Source of the DNA: Occultella aeris
GTDB taxonomy: Bacteria > Actinomycetota > Actinomycetes > Actinomycetales > Beutenbergiaceae
NCBI RefSeq assembly: GCF_902703175.1
Contig: NZ_CACRYJ010000071.1
Span: 124,001-188,000 of the forward strand
DNA length: 64,000 bases
Reading direction: 5' to 3'
Shown here: positions 22,959 through 30,076 of the stretch, in pieces
Layout of the letters: each line of letters opens with the position of its first letter
How positions within the stretch are numbered: position 1 is the first letter of the stretch
Position numbers and translations under genes: made by a program
The notes under the pieces: model-generated
The model's input: the letters and a program-made list of their open reading frames with translations, nothing else
Databases searched by the model: none
Told to the model about the DNA's origin: nothing

Positions 22959-23804
22959 GTGTTGCGAATCGCCGTGCCGAACAAGGGCTCCCTCTCCGAG
23001 CCCGCCACCAACATGCTCCGCGAGGCGGGCTACCGCCAGCGCCGCGACGGTGGTCGTGAACTGGTCCTGCCGGACCCGGAGAACGACGTGGAGTTCTTCT
23101 TCCTGCGTCCCCGGGACATCGCCGTGTACGTGGGTGCCGGCGTCGTCGACGCCGGGATCACCGGCCGGGACCTGCTCCTGGATTCCGGCGTGGACGCCCT
23201 GGAACATCGGGCGCTCGGCTTCGCCGGCTCGACGTTCCGGTTCGCCGGACCGGAGGGCAGCGTGGGCAGGCTCGAGGACATCGAGGGCAAACGCGTGGCC
23301 ACCTCGTATGAGGTGTTGGTGCGCAACTACCTGACCGAGCGGGGCGTCACGGCCGACGTGGTGCGCCTCGACGGTGCCATCGAGTCCACGGTCCAGCTCG
23401 GCGTCGCTGACCTGGTCGCCGACGTCGTGGAGACCGGCAGCACCCTCCGGGCCGCCGGGCTGGAGGTCTTCGGCGACCCGATCCTGAAGTCCGAGGCGGT
23501 CCTGATCCGCCCGAACGCGGATCCGAAGCCCGGCCTGACCGTGCTCGACCGGCGCCTGCACGGTGTGCTGGTGGCGCGCCGGTACGTGCTCATGGACTAC
23601 GACTGCCCGGTCGAGAAGGTGGATGCGGCCGTTTCGATCACGCCCGGGCTGGAATCCCCGACGGTCTCGCCGCTGCATCGCACGGGGTGGGCTGCGGTGC
23701 GGGCGATGGTCCCGCGCGAGCGGACGAATGCCGTGATGGACGAGTTGTACGACGTCGGCGCCCGCGCCATCATCGTCACCTCGATCACCGCGAGTCGCCT
23801 GTAG
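22959..23804 (+). CDS. hisG: ATP phosphoribosyltransferase (long form)
   Basis: First and feedback-regulated step of histidine synthesis (ATP + PRPP). The 281-residue length is that of the long HisG with a C-terminal ACT-like regulatory domain, so no HisZ is needed. Motifs are [11 protein letters not shown] at the start, DAGITGRD, and the PRPP-binding [21 protein letters not shown] 22959 gives the conserved N-terminus; the open frame upstream overlaps hisE and is not used. Confidence 0.96.
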   Translation: MLRIAVPNKGSLSEPATNMLREAGYRQRRDGGRELVLPDPENDVEFFFLRPRDIAVYVGAGVVDAGITGRDLLLDSGVDALEHRALGFAGSTFRFAGPEGSVGRLEDIEGKRVATSYEVLVRNYLTERGVTADVVRLDGAIESTVQLGVADLVADVVETGSTLRAAGLEVFGDPILKSEAVLIRPNADPKPGLTVLDRRLHGVLVARRYVLMDYDCPVEKVDAAVSITPGLESPTVSPLHRTGWAAVRAMVPRERTNAVMDELYDVGARAIIVTSITASRL

Positions 23805-23815
23805 GGCTGCGCGAC

Positions 23816-24262
23816 ATGACCACCGAGCCCGATCCCTACGCACCGTTCCGCCCACGGGCGACCCGGATCGCGTGCCTGGTGATCGTGGTCTGGCTGCTCG
23901 CCGGCCTGGTCGTGTTCGTGGTGGTCCTGAACCGGCTCGACGAGCCCCGGGTGCCGGACCAGGCCGCCGCCGCCGTGATCGTCGCGCTGGTGTGTGCCTT
24001 CCTCGCCCGGCAGGCCGGCGTGCGGGCCGTGCCCGACGCCGATGGCCTCACCGTCCGCAACGTCATCCTGACCCACCGCCTGGACTGGGCGGAGATCGTC
24101 TCGGTGCGGTTCGGGGAACGGGACTGGGTCCAGCTCGATCTCGCCGACGGACGCACACTGGCCGTCATGGCGATCCAACGGGTCGACGGCGAACGCGGCC
24201 GGGCCTCGGCGAGCCGCCTGGCGAGCCTGGTCGCCGCCCATGAGCCCGGTGGCGCGCCCTGA
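23816..24262 (+). CDS. PH-domain membrane protein
   Basis: A 148-residue protein with two hydrophobic segments (about residues 18-37 and 49-66) followed by a cytosolic bacterial PH-like domain, seen as ADGLTVRNVILTHRLDWAEIVSVRFGERDWVQLDL. It resembles the PH-domain proteins often found beside hisG in actinobacteria (SCO1437-like, from memory). Function is unknown. It begins 11 bp after hisG and is probably cotranscribed. Confidence 0.75.
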   Translation: MTTEPDPYAPFRPRATRIACLVIVVWLLAGLVVFVVVLNRLDEPRVPDQAAAAVIVALVCAFLARQAGVRAVPDADGLTVRNVILTHRLDWAEIVSVRFGERDWVQLDLADGRTLAVMAIQRVDGERGRASASRLASLVAAHEPGGAP

Positions 24263-24419
24263 TCGACCGGGTCCGACCATCCTGGCCACGCGAGTCTCCG
24301 AGCCCAGGGGATGGCCTCGAAGGACGAGATCATCATGCCGACGCGTGTACTACCGATCGGTCGGTGCGCGGCACCGGGCCGCGCCGGAGCGCGCCCAGAC
24401 GGGGCCCACGCTCCGAGCG

Positions 24420-25535
24420 TCAGCGCTCGGCGCCCACCCGTACCGCGTGCACCCCCGCGGCACCCGCCGCAAGGAACGACGCAGGATCCTCGTCGAGCCC
24501 TCGGCCCATCGTGGACATCCGCACCGGCGTGCCCGCGAGCGCGGGCCGCAGGCCCTCGGTGCCGATCCGCACCAGCCGGTGACCGGCCGGCGCCGCCTCG
24601 AGCAGCGCGGCCTGTTCCGCTACGCGCGCGCCCAACGGCGCCAGCTCGCCGTCGAACACCGGCACCGCGACGTCAGCGGGTGCGAGTGCGACCCGACCGT
24701 ACGCCGTCATGCTGTGGTGCGAGATGCCCAGGTGGCGCTCTCGCGCGTCGGCCCCGGAGACGCGCAGGGATGCGATCGGGCGGCCGCCGAGCACGGCGGC
24801 GGCGTTGACCGCCTCGCCCGCGCTCACGCCGGAGAAGCCCCACCGCGTCCCGGTGCCGAGGTTCCCCGGGCCCTGTGCCACGACCACCAGGTCGGCCTCG
24901 ACCACGAGGGCGGCGGCAAGCAGGCCGGTGTGGACCGTGACCGCCTCGAGGTCGCCGCCGAACGCCTGCCCGACGGTGATCGTCGCCGCGACCCAGCCCG
25001 CCTCACGCAGCGCCCCGATGGTCCGGGAGAACCAGGCCGGCAGCGCCCCGCCGTCGGTCATCACGTACGCGACCCGCGGCGCCGCGAGCCCCGCCCGCGA
25101 GGCCTCCAGCCGCGCCCCGGCAACGATTGCGGGCAGAGCGGAGTGCAGATCCGCGATCACGACGGGCAGGCCGGCGAGGTCGTCCGCCTCGCGCAGGAGC
25201 TCGTGATGGGCGGACTCCTGCTCATCCACCCCGAGCACCATCGTCTGCAGCGGCGTGTACCGGGCCTTGACGATGTGCCCGGCCCCGACGGGCGGGTCCG
25301 CGGGCAGGCGGTCGGGCAGCGCGGCCACGAGCGCGTAGCCGCCGGTGCCCAGACCCCGGGTGAGGGCCGTCGTGGTGACGCTGACCCGGTCGCCGACCTC
25401 GGGCGAGCCGACCAGTTCCGGGTACGCCAGTGCGCGGACACCGCTCGGCCCGCCCGCGATGTCGATCAGGAGTTCGAGCGCCCCCGGCCAGCTCCTGCCC
25501 AGCGAGCGCACCACGCCGTCGCGCCAGTTGATCAT
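24420..25535 (-). CDS. DUF3866 family protein
   Basis: A 371-residue soluble protein without a signal peptide, matching the actinobacterial DUF3866 family. Visible conserved parts are HIVKARYTPLQTMVLGVDEQ (residues 93-112), PVVIADLHSALPAI, YVMTDGGALPAWFS and VVAQGPGNLGTGT(R)WGFSG. The many Gly-rich loops suggest a nucleotide-binding or hydrolase fold, but no known catalytic motif is certain. It is divergent from pafB with only 31 bp between start codons, so the two may share regulation. The start has TAGGTT 6 nt upstream and no SD. Confidence 0.8.
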   Translation of the reverse strand: MINWRDGVVRSLGRSWPGALELLIDIAGGPSGVRALAYPELVGSPEVGDRVSVTTTALTRGLGTGGYALVAALPDRLPADPPVGAGHIVKARYTPLQTMVLGVDEQESAHHELLREADDLAGLPVVIADLHSALPAIVAGARLEASRAGLAAPRVAYVMTDGGALPAWFSRTIGALREAGWVAATITVGQAFGGDLEAVTVHTGLLAAALVVEADLVVVAQGPGNLGTGTRWGFSGVSAGEAVNAAAVLGGRPIASLRVSGADARERHLGISHHSMTAYGRVALAPADVAVPVFDGELAPLGARVAEQAALLEAAPAGHRLVRIGTEGLRPALAGTPVRMSTMGRGLDEDPASFLAAGAAGVHAVRVGAER

Positions 25536-25566
25536 CCCGGCAACCTATCGCGACTAGCCTCGCAGT
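25536..25566. promoter_or_regulatory. Divergent leaderless promoters of DUF3866 and pafB
   Basis: The 31-bp gap holds TAGCCT (25555-25560, + strand, 6 nt before ATG 25567) and TAGGTT (complement of 25542-25547, 6 nt before ATG 25535). Both transcripts would start at their ATG, and the polymerase footprints must overlap, so the two genes probably compete or share one regulator. Confidence 0.55.
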
Positions 25567-26571
25567 ATGAGTGAGCGTGTCGAACCCGCCGAACGGCTGC
25601 TGGATCTGGTGATCGCGCTGGCCAACACGCCCCACCGGATGACGAAGTCGCAGATCCGGCGCGGCGTGAACGGCTACGCCGACGCCAAGAACGACGCGGC
25701 GTTCGACCGGATGTTCGAACGGGACAAGGAGGCGCTGCGGACCCTCGGAGTACCTATCGTCACTCTCACCGACGCCGCCCACGAGGACGACATCGGCTAC
25801 CGGATCGACACCGACTCCTACGACATGCCACCCGTGGCGTTCACGCCGGCCGAGGTCGGCGCGCTGTCGCTCGCCGCCGAGGTCTGGCAGGACTCGACCC
25901 TGTCCGCGCAGTCGCGCCGAGCGCTGACGAAGGTGCGGGCGGTCAGCGAACTCGAGGACGCCGCGCTGCACGCCGGCCTGGCTCTGCGGGTGCGCGGTCC
26001 GGACGCGAACTTCGGCGCCCTGCTGGACGCGATCGCGGACCGGATCACCGTCCGGTTCACCTACCGGGCCGCGAACACCGGCCGGACCAAGCAACGCACG
26101 GTCGAACCCTGGCGCCTGTACGCCAAGGACCGCGGCTGGTACCTCGTGGGCCACGACGTCGAGCGTGCCGCCGAGCGTGAGTTCCGGCTGTCCCGGATCG
26201 TCGGGCGGGTCAGCCGTATCGGTGAACCCGGGTCCGTCCAGGTGCCCGACCGGGCGAGCGCGCACCGGGAGGCGCCGATCATCCGCGCCACGCTGGCGCT
26301 ACGCCCAGAGCGCGCGTCGGCGCTGCGCGCCCGCGCGATCGAGATCGAGAGCCCGACGGCGGGGGCCGAGCCGGCGCAGGCGGCACCAGCGGCGCAGGTG
26401 CCCCGGCCCTCGGACCGGGATGTGATCGCCGTCGACATCAGCGACCTGGACCTGTTCGCGGAGGAGTTGGCCGGCTACGGCGACGCGGTGCTGGTGCTCG
26501 ACCCGCCGCGACTGCGCGAGGCGGTGCTGTCGCGGCTGCGGCCGGCCGCGAGTCTGGGAGGGGAGTCCTGA
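25567..26571 (+). CDS. pafB: WYL-domain transcriptional regulator PafB
   Basis: One half of the PafBC heterodimer, the activator of the RecA-independent DNA damage response in mycobacteria. The 334-residue protein has an N-terminal winged-helix domain (ERLLDLVIALANTPHRMTKSQI), a WYL domain (ITVRFTYRAANTGRTKQRTVEPWRL about residue 160, then GWYLVGHD) and a C-terminal WCX-like extension. The GTG start of pafC is a few bases before this gene's end, so translation is coupled. No pafA is next to it. Confidence 0.9.
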   Translation: MSERVEPAERLLDLVIALANTPHRMTKSQIRRGVNGYADAKNDAAFDRMFERDKEALRTLGVPIVTLTDAAHEDDIGYRIDTDSYDMPPVAFTPAEVGALSLAAEVWQDSTLSAQSRRALTKVRAVSELEDAALHAGLALRVRGPDANFGALLDAIADRITVRFTYRAANTGRTKQRTVEPWRLYAKDRGWYLVGHDVERAAEREFRLSRIVGRVSRIGEPGSVQVPDRASAHREAPIIRATLALRPERASALRARAIEIESPTAGAEPAQAAPAAQVPRPSDRDVIAVDISDLDLFAEELAGYGDAVLVLDPPRLREAVLSRLRPAASLGGES

Positions 26572-27557
26572 TGGCCGAGACCGCCGAGGACCGGCTGGTC
26601 CGCATGCTCGCACTGATCACCTACCTCGAGAGCCACCCGAGCGTGCCGGTCGCAGACGTGGCGGCGCACTTCGGGGTCACCGAGGGGCAGGTGCTCCTGG
26701 ACATCAGCACGCTCTGGGTCTCCGGCACGCCTGGCTATCTACCCGATGACCTGATCGACTTCGCCGTCGACGATCACGAGCGGAACCTGCTCACGCTCAC
26801 AGACGCGCGAGGGATGGACCGACCGTTGCGGCTCGGCCCGCAGGAGGCCGTGGCACTGCTGGTCGCGTTGCGGTCGCTGCAGGCCACGCCCGCGCTGGCG
26901 CAGGACCCGGTGCTGGTCTCCACGATCGACAAGCTCAGGGCCGCGGCGGGGGAGGCGGCCGGTGCCGCCGACGCCGTCGACGTGTATGTCGGTGCCGAGG
27001 ACGTCGGGGAGCGGCTCACGGCGCTGCGCTCGGCCCTCACCGACGGCAGGCAGGTACGGCTGCGCTACGTGTCCGGCTCCGACGTGGTCAGCGAGCGCGT
27101 GGTGGACCCGCTCCAGCTGCTCACCGACGCCGAGCGCTGGTTCCTCTACGCGTGGTGCCACCGGGCCGACGGCGTCCGGCAGTTCCGGCTCGACCGGATG
27201 CTCGAGGTGACGGTGCTGGACTCCGAGGCACCGGCGCACCCGGACGTGGCCCTGAGCGAACGCACCGATCCCGAACTCACGACCGCGCAGTGGCACGTGC
27301 GCCTCGAACTGGCCTCCCGGGCCCGCTGGGTGGCCGAGAAGTACCCCAGCGCGTCCGTGACGGATCTGGAGGAGGGCTGGTTCGCCGTCGAGCTGGACGT
27401 GGTGAACCTGGCCTGGCTGCACAACCTGGTGCTCGGCCTCGGCGCGGACGTGCGGGCCGTGCACCCGCCCGAGGTGGCCGCCTCCATCGCCGAGCGGGCC
27501 CGGGCGGCGCTGGCTGCCTACGAGGCGCTCGACGCCGGCGCCGACGTCGCACAGTAG
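26571..27557 (+). CDS. pafC: WYL-domain transcriptional regulator PafC
   Basis: Partner of PafB. The 328-residue product has an N-terminal HTH (RLVRMLALITYLESHPSVPVADVAAHFGV), a WYL domain with VRLRYVSGSDVVSERVVDPLQLL then RWFLYAWCHRADGVRQFRLDRM, and a C-terminal WCX region. It starts at the last base of the pafB stop (TGATG). In characterised species PafBC responds to single-stranded DNA and drives repair genes; the same role here is inferred. Confidence 0.9.
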   Translation: MAETAEDRLVRMLALITYLESHPSVPVADVAAHFGVTEGQVLLDISTLWVSGTPGYLPDDLIDFAVDDHERNLLTLTDARGMDRPLRLGPQEAVALLVALRSLQATPALAQDPVLVSTIDKLRAAAGEAAGAADAVDVYVGAEDVGERLTALRSALTDGRQVRLRYVSGSDVVSERVVDPLQLLTDAERWFLYAWCHRADGVRQFRLDRMLEVTVLDSEAPAHPDVALSERTDPELTTAQWHVRLELASRARWVAEKYPSASVTDLEEGWFAVELDVVNLAWLHNLVLGLGADVRAVHPPEVAASIAERARAALAAYEALDAGADVAQ

Positions 27558-27567
27558 GCTGGCGCCC
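27555..27567 (+). promoter_or_regulatory. Leaderless-type -10 box (TAGGCT)
   Basis: TAGGCT at 27555-27560, overlapping the pafC stop, ends 7 nt before GTG 27568. Confidence 0.45.
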
Positions 27568-27900
27568 GTGCTCTGGTTCAGCGTGTGGACGGTCCTCGTC
27601 CTCGCCACCCTCGTGGGGGCCTTCTTCCTCGGCCGACGCCTGTGGCGGTCCGCGAAGGCACTGATGGCGCAGGCGGGAGCGACGTCCCAGGTGCTCGGCG
27701 AACTGTCCGCGAAGATCGCCGAGCTCGAGGCTGCTGCCGGGTCGGCACGCATATTCCAGCCGGACCTGGTCGCAACCGAGGAGCAACGCGAGACGTGGCG
27801 GTCTCGACGCGCCGAGAACATCGCCACGCGGCGCGGGCGCGTACACGAGCGGCGGTCGCGTACGCTGGCCGGGTGGCGCTCGATCGGGATGCCGTTCTAG
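27568..27900 (+). CDS. Small membrane-anchored hypothetical protein
   Basis: A 110-residue protein with one N-terminal transmembrane segment (LWFSVWTVLVLATLVGAFFL, residues 2-21), then a helical, possibly coiled-coil stretch (LGELSAKIAELEAAAG) and a basic C-terminus. Homologues commonly sit between pafC and tatA in actinobacteria, from memory. Function unknown. It may belong to the pafBC transcript or use its own leaderless promoter. Confidence 0.65.
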   Translation: MLWFSVWTVLVLATLVGAFFLGRRLWRSAKALMAQAGATSQVLGELSAKIAELEAAAGSARIFQPDLVATEEQRETWRSRRAENIATRRGRVHERRSRTLAGWRSIGMPF

Positions 27901-27963
27901 CACCGCGTCAGACAGACGTTAGACTGACCACACAGAACCCAACCTCAAGGCGGAGGGCCAATC

Positions 27964-28248
27964 ATGCGGCCGCAACTCTGGCACATCATCGTGCTGCTCG
28001 TCGTAGTTCTCCTGATCTTCGGCGCAAGTAAGCTACCCGACATCACGCGCAACGTGGGTAAGTCCATGAAGATCTTCAAGCAGGAGGTCAGGGAACTGCG
28101 TGACGACGTCGACGCCGTCGACCCGAACTCCACCACGGACGCCCCTGCGGCCCCGCAGGGTTCGCAGACCCAGAGCGTGCCCACCAGCACCCAGCAGGGC
28201 AGTAGTGGCACCGCACCGGGTGATACGCCCGGCGACCCCAACCGCTAA
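27964..28248 (+). CDS. tatA: Sec-independent protein translocase TatA
   Basis: Forms the pore element of the twin-arginine translocase. The 94-residue product has the N-terminal transmembrane helix LWHIIVLLVVVLLIFGASKL with the conserved FGASKLPD hinge, then an amphipathic helix (ITRNVGKSMKIFKQEV) and an acidic, Gln/Ser-rich tail. ATG 27964 is preceded by GGCGGAGG. It is 6 bp upstream of tatC and 62 bp after the small membrane gene, with a possible TAGACT -10 box at about 27922. Confidence 0.95.
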   Translation: MRPQLWHIIVLLVVVLLIFGASKLPDITRNVGKSMKIFKQEVRELRDDVDAVDPNSTTDAPAAPQGSQTQSVPTSTQQGSSGTAPGDTPGDPNR

Positions 28249-28254
28249 CCTCCC

Positions 28255-29079
28255 GTGGCCCTGAACATGGGGGCGCGCAAGAGCAATCCGGAAGCGCGGA
28301 TGGCCTTGACCGCGCACCTACGCGAACTTCGCAAGCGCTTCGTGCTGGCCGCGATCGGCCTCGCGGTGGGCACGATCGGTGGCTGGTTCCTCTTCGACCC
28401 GGTGTTCCAGGCCCTACAGGCACCCATCGATCAACTCGCCGAAGAGGGCAGGGTCGCGGCCCTGAACTTCGGCGGGATCGCGACCTCGTTCGACATCAAG
28501 ATCCGAGTGGCGCTGTTCGTCGGCGCCCTGGTGAGCTCGCCGTGGTGGCTCTATCAGGTGTGGGCATTCATCACACCGGGACTGACGACGAAGGAACGAC
28601 GATCTGCCCTCGGCTTCGTGGCTGCGGCGGTCCCGCTCTTCTTCGCCGGCGCCTACCTGGCGTGGTCGGTACTACCGAACGCCGTCCGGATCCTCACCGA
28701 GTTCACCCCCGAAGGTTCGGTGAACTGGATCGGCGCCGACGTCTATCTGAAGTTCGTCATGCAGTTCATGCTGGCGTTCGGTATCGCGTTCCTGATGCCA
28801 CTGATCATGGTCGTCGTGAACTTCCTCGGGCTTGTCCGCGGCCAGACCTGGCTCAAGGGCTGGCGTTGGGCGATCGTCGGGATCTTCACGTTCTGCGCAT
28901 TCGCGACCCCAACGCCGGACGCGATCTCGATGATCCTGATGGCACTGCCGATCGTCGGGCTCTACTTCATCGCCGTGTTCATCTGCTTCCAGCATGACAA
29001 GCGTGCCGACAAGCGCCGCGCAAAGGAGGACGCCGAACTCGACGCCGCCCTCGCGGACGACACCACGTCCGCGGCGTGA
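28255..29079 (+). CDS. tatC: Sec-independent protein translocase TatC
   Basis: The signal-peptide receptor of the Tat system. The 274-residue protein has six predicted transmembrane helices and the family signatures MALTAHLRELRKRFV near residue 17, SSPWWLYQVWAFITPGL, and FGIAFLMPLIMVVV with the conserved acidic/loop residues. The C-terminus is charged (KRADKRRAKEDAELDAALADD). GTG start. No tatB is seen, as expected where TatA is bifunctional or TatB lies elsewhere. Confidence 0.95.
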   Translation: MALNMGARKSNPEARMALTAHLRELRKRFVLAAIGLAVGTIGGWFLFDPVFQALQAPIDQLAEEGRVAALNFGGIATSFDIKIRVALFVGALVSSPWWLYQVWAFITPGLTTKERRSALGFVAAAVPLFFAGAYLAWSVLPNAVRILTEFTPEGSVNWIGADVYLKFVMQFMLAFGIAFLMPLIMVVVNFLGLVRGQTWLKGWRWAIVGIFTFCAFATPTPDAISMILMALPIVGLYFIAVFICFQHDKRADKRRAKEDAELDAALADDTTSAA

Positions 29080-29125
29080 GACAACCGAGTCGCGCGCGGA
29101 GTTCTGAGTTCGGACGTACCGCCCG

Positions 29126-30067
29126 GTGAGCAGGCTCGGGGTCCTCGTCAATCCCTCTGCTGGGCACGGGCGGGGCAGCACCGGGGGACGCGACGCGATC
29201 GCCGGGCTGGCCAGGACCGGACACGAGGTGATCGACCTGTCCGGACCGAGCGCCATCGAGGCACTCGCGCACGCTCGGGCCGCGCTCTGGGAGATCGACG
29301 CCGTCGTCGTGGTCGGTGGTGACGGCATGGTGCACCTCGGCGTCAACGCCGTCGCCGGGACGAACATCCCGCTCGGCATCGTGCCCTACGGCAGCGGCAA
29401 CGACTTCGCCCGGTGCATCGGACTGCCGATCCACGACGTCCCGGCCGCCGTTGACGTGATCGTCGACGCCTTGGACCGGCCGCCCCGGATCATCGACGCG
29501 ATCGCCACCCGGGTGCACAACCCCGAAGGGGCCCCGGAGCAGGAGACCGCCGTGGAGTGGACGGCCTGCATCCTCTCGGCGGGCTTCGACGCCGCCGTGA
29601 ACGGCCGCGCGAACGACTTCACCTGGCCGAAGGGCGAGGGCCGGTACCTGCGCGGCGTGGCGGCCGAACTGATCCGGTTCCGCCCGTACGGCTACCGGCT
29701 CACGATCGACGGCGTGGTGCGCGAGCAGGACGCGACGCTCGTGGCCCTCGCGAACGCGAAGTCCTTCGGCGGCGGCATCCCGATCGCGCCGGACGCGGAG
29801 GTCGCCGACGGCCTGATCGACGTGGTCATCGGGGACGCGATGAGCCGTGGCCAGCTGATCCGGCTGTTCGGCAAGCTCCTCAAGGGCAACCACCTGGGCG
29901 ACGAGAAGGTGCACGTGGTCCGAGCCCGCGAGGTGATCATGGAGGCGCTGCCGGGGCACAATGTCCCGCCGCAGGTGTTCGCGGACGGTGAGCCGCTCGG
30001 GTCGCTGCCGATCCATGCCCGGCTGCGCCCCGGCGCGCTGCGGCTGTTGACCCCGGCGGACGCATAG
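29126..30067 (+). CDS. Diacylglycerol kinase family lipid kinase
   Basis: A 313-residue DagK-type enzyme. The N-terminal domain carries VLVNPSAGHGRG, the nucleotide-binding GGDGMVHLGVN (residues 70-80), and PYGSGNDFAR; the C-terminal beta-domain has ANAKSFGGGIPIAPDAEVADGLIDVV, with an Asp often used as a catalytic base. The family phosphorylates diacylglycerol or related lipids, using ATP at the membrane surface. It lies between tatC and helY, a common actinobacterial order. GTG start at 29126. Confidence 0.88.
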   Translation: MSRLGVLVNPSAGHGRGSTGGRDAIAGLARTGHEVIDLSGPSAIEALAHARAALWEIDAVVVVGGDGMVHLGVNAVAGTNIPLGIVPYGSGNDFARCIGLPIHDVPAAVDVIVDALDRPPRIIDAIATRVHNPEGAPEQETAVEWTACILSAGFDAAVNGRANDFTWPKGEGRYLRGVAAELIRFRPYGYRLTIDGVVREQDATLVALANAKSFGGGIPIAPDAEVADGLIDVVIGDAMSRGQLIRLFGKLLKGNHLGDEKVHVVRAREVIMEALPGHNVPPQVFADGEPLGSLPIHARLRPGALRLLTPADA

Positions 30068-30076
30068 TCTGAAGGC
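30065..30076 (+). promoter_or_regulatory. Leaderless-type -10 box for helY (TAGTCT)
   Basis: TAGTCT at 30065-30070, overlapping the stop of the lipid kinase gene, ends 6 nt before ATG 30077. GAAGG at 30071-30075 is too near for a standard SD. Confidence 0.45.

Noticed and set aside
24352-24361. TetR-type operator ACCGATCGGT
   Set aside because: Lies between the 3' ends of convergent genes with no promoter or regulator near; a short palindrome expected by chance.
24240-25574. 444-residue + strand frame opposite DUF3866
   Set aside because: Shadow; the minus strand frame gives recognisable DUF3866 segments and a proper divergent promoter.
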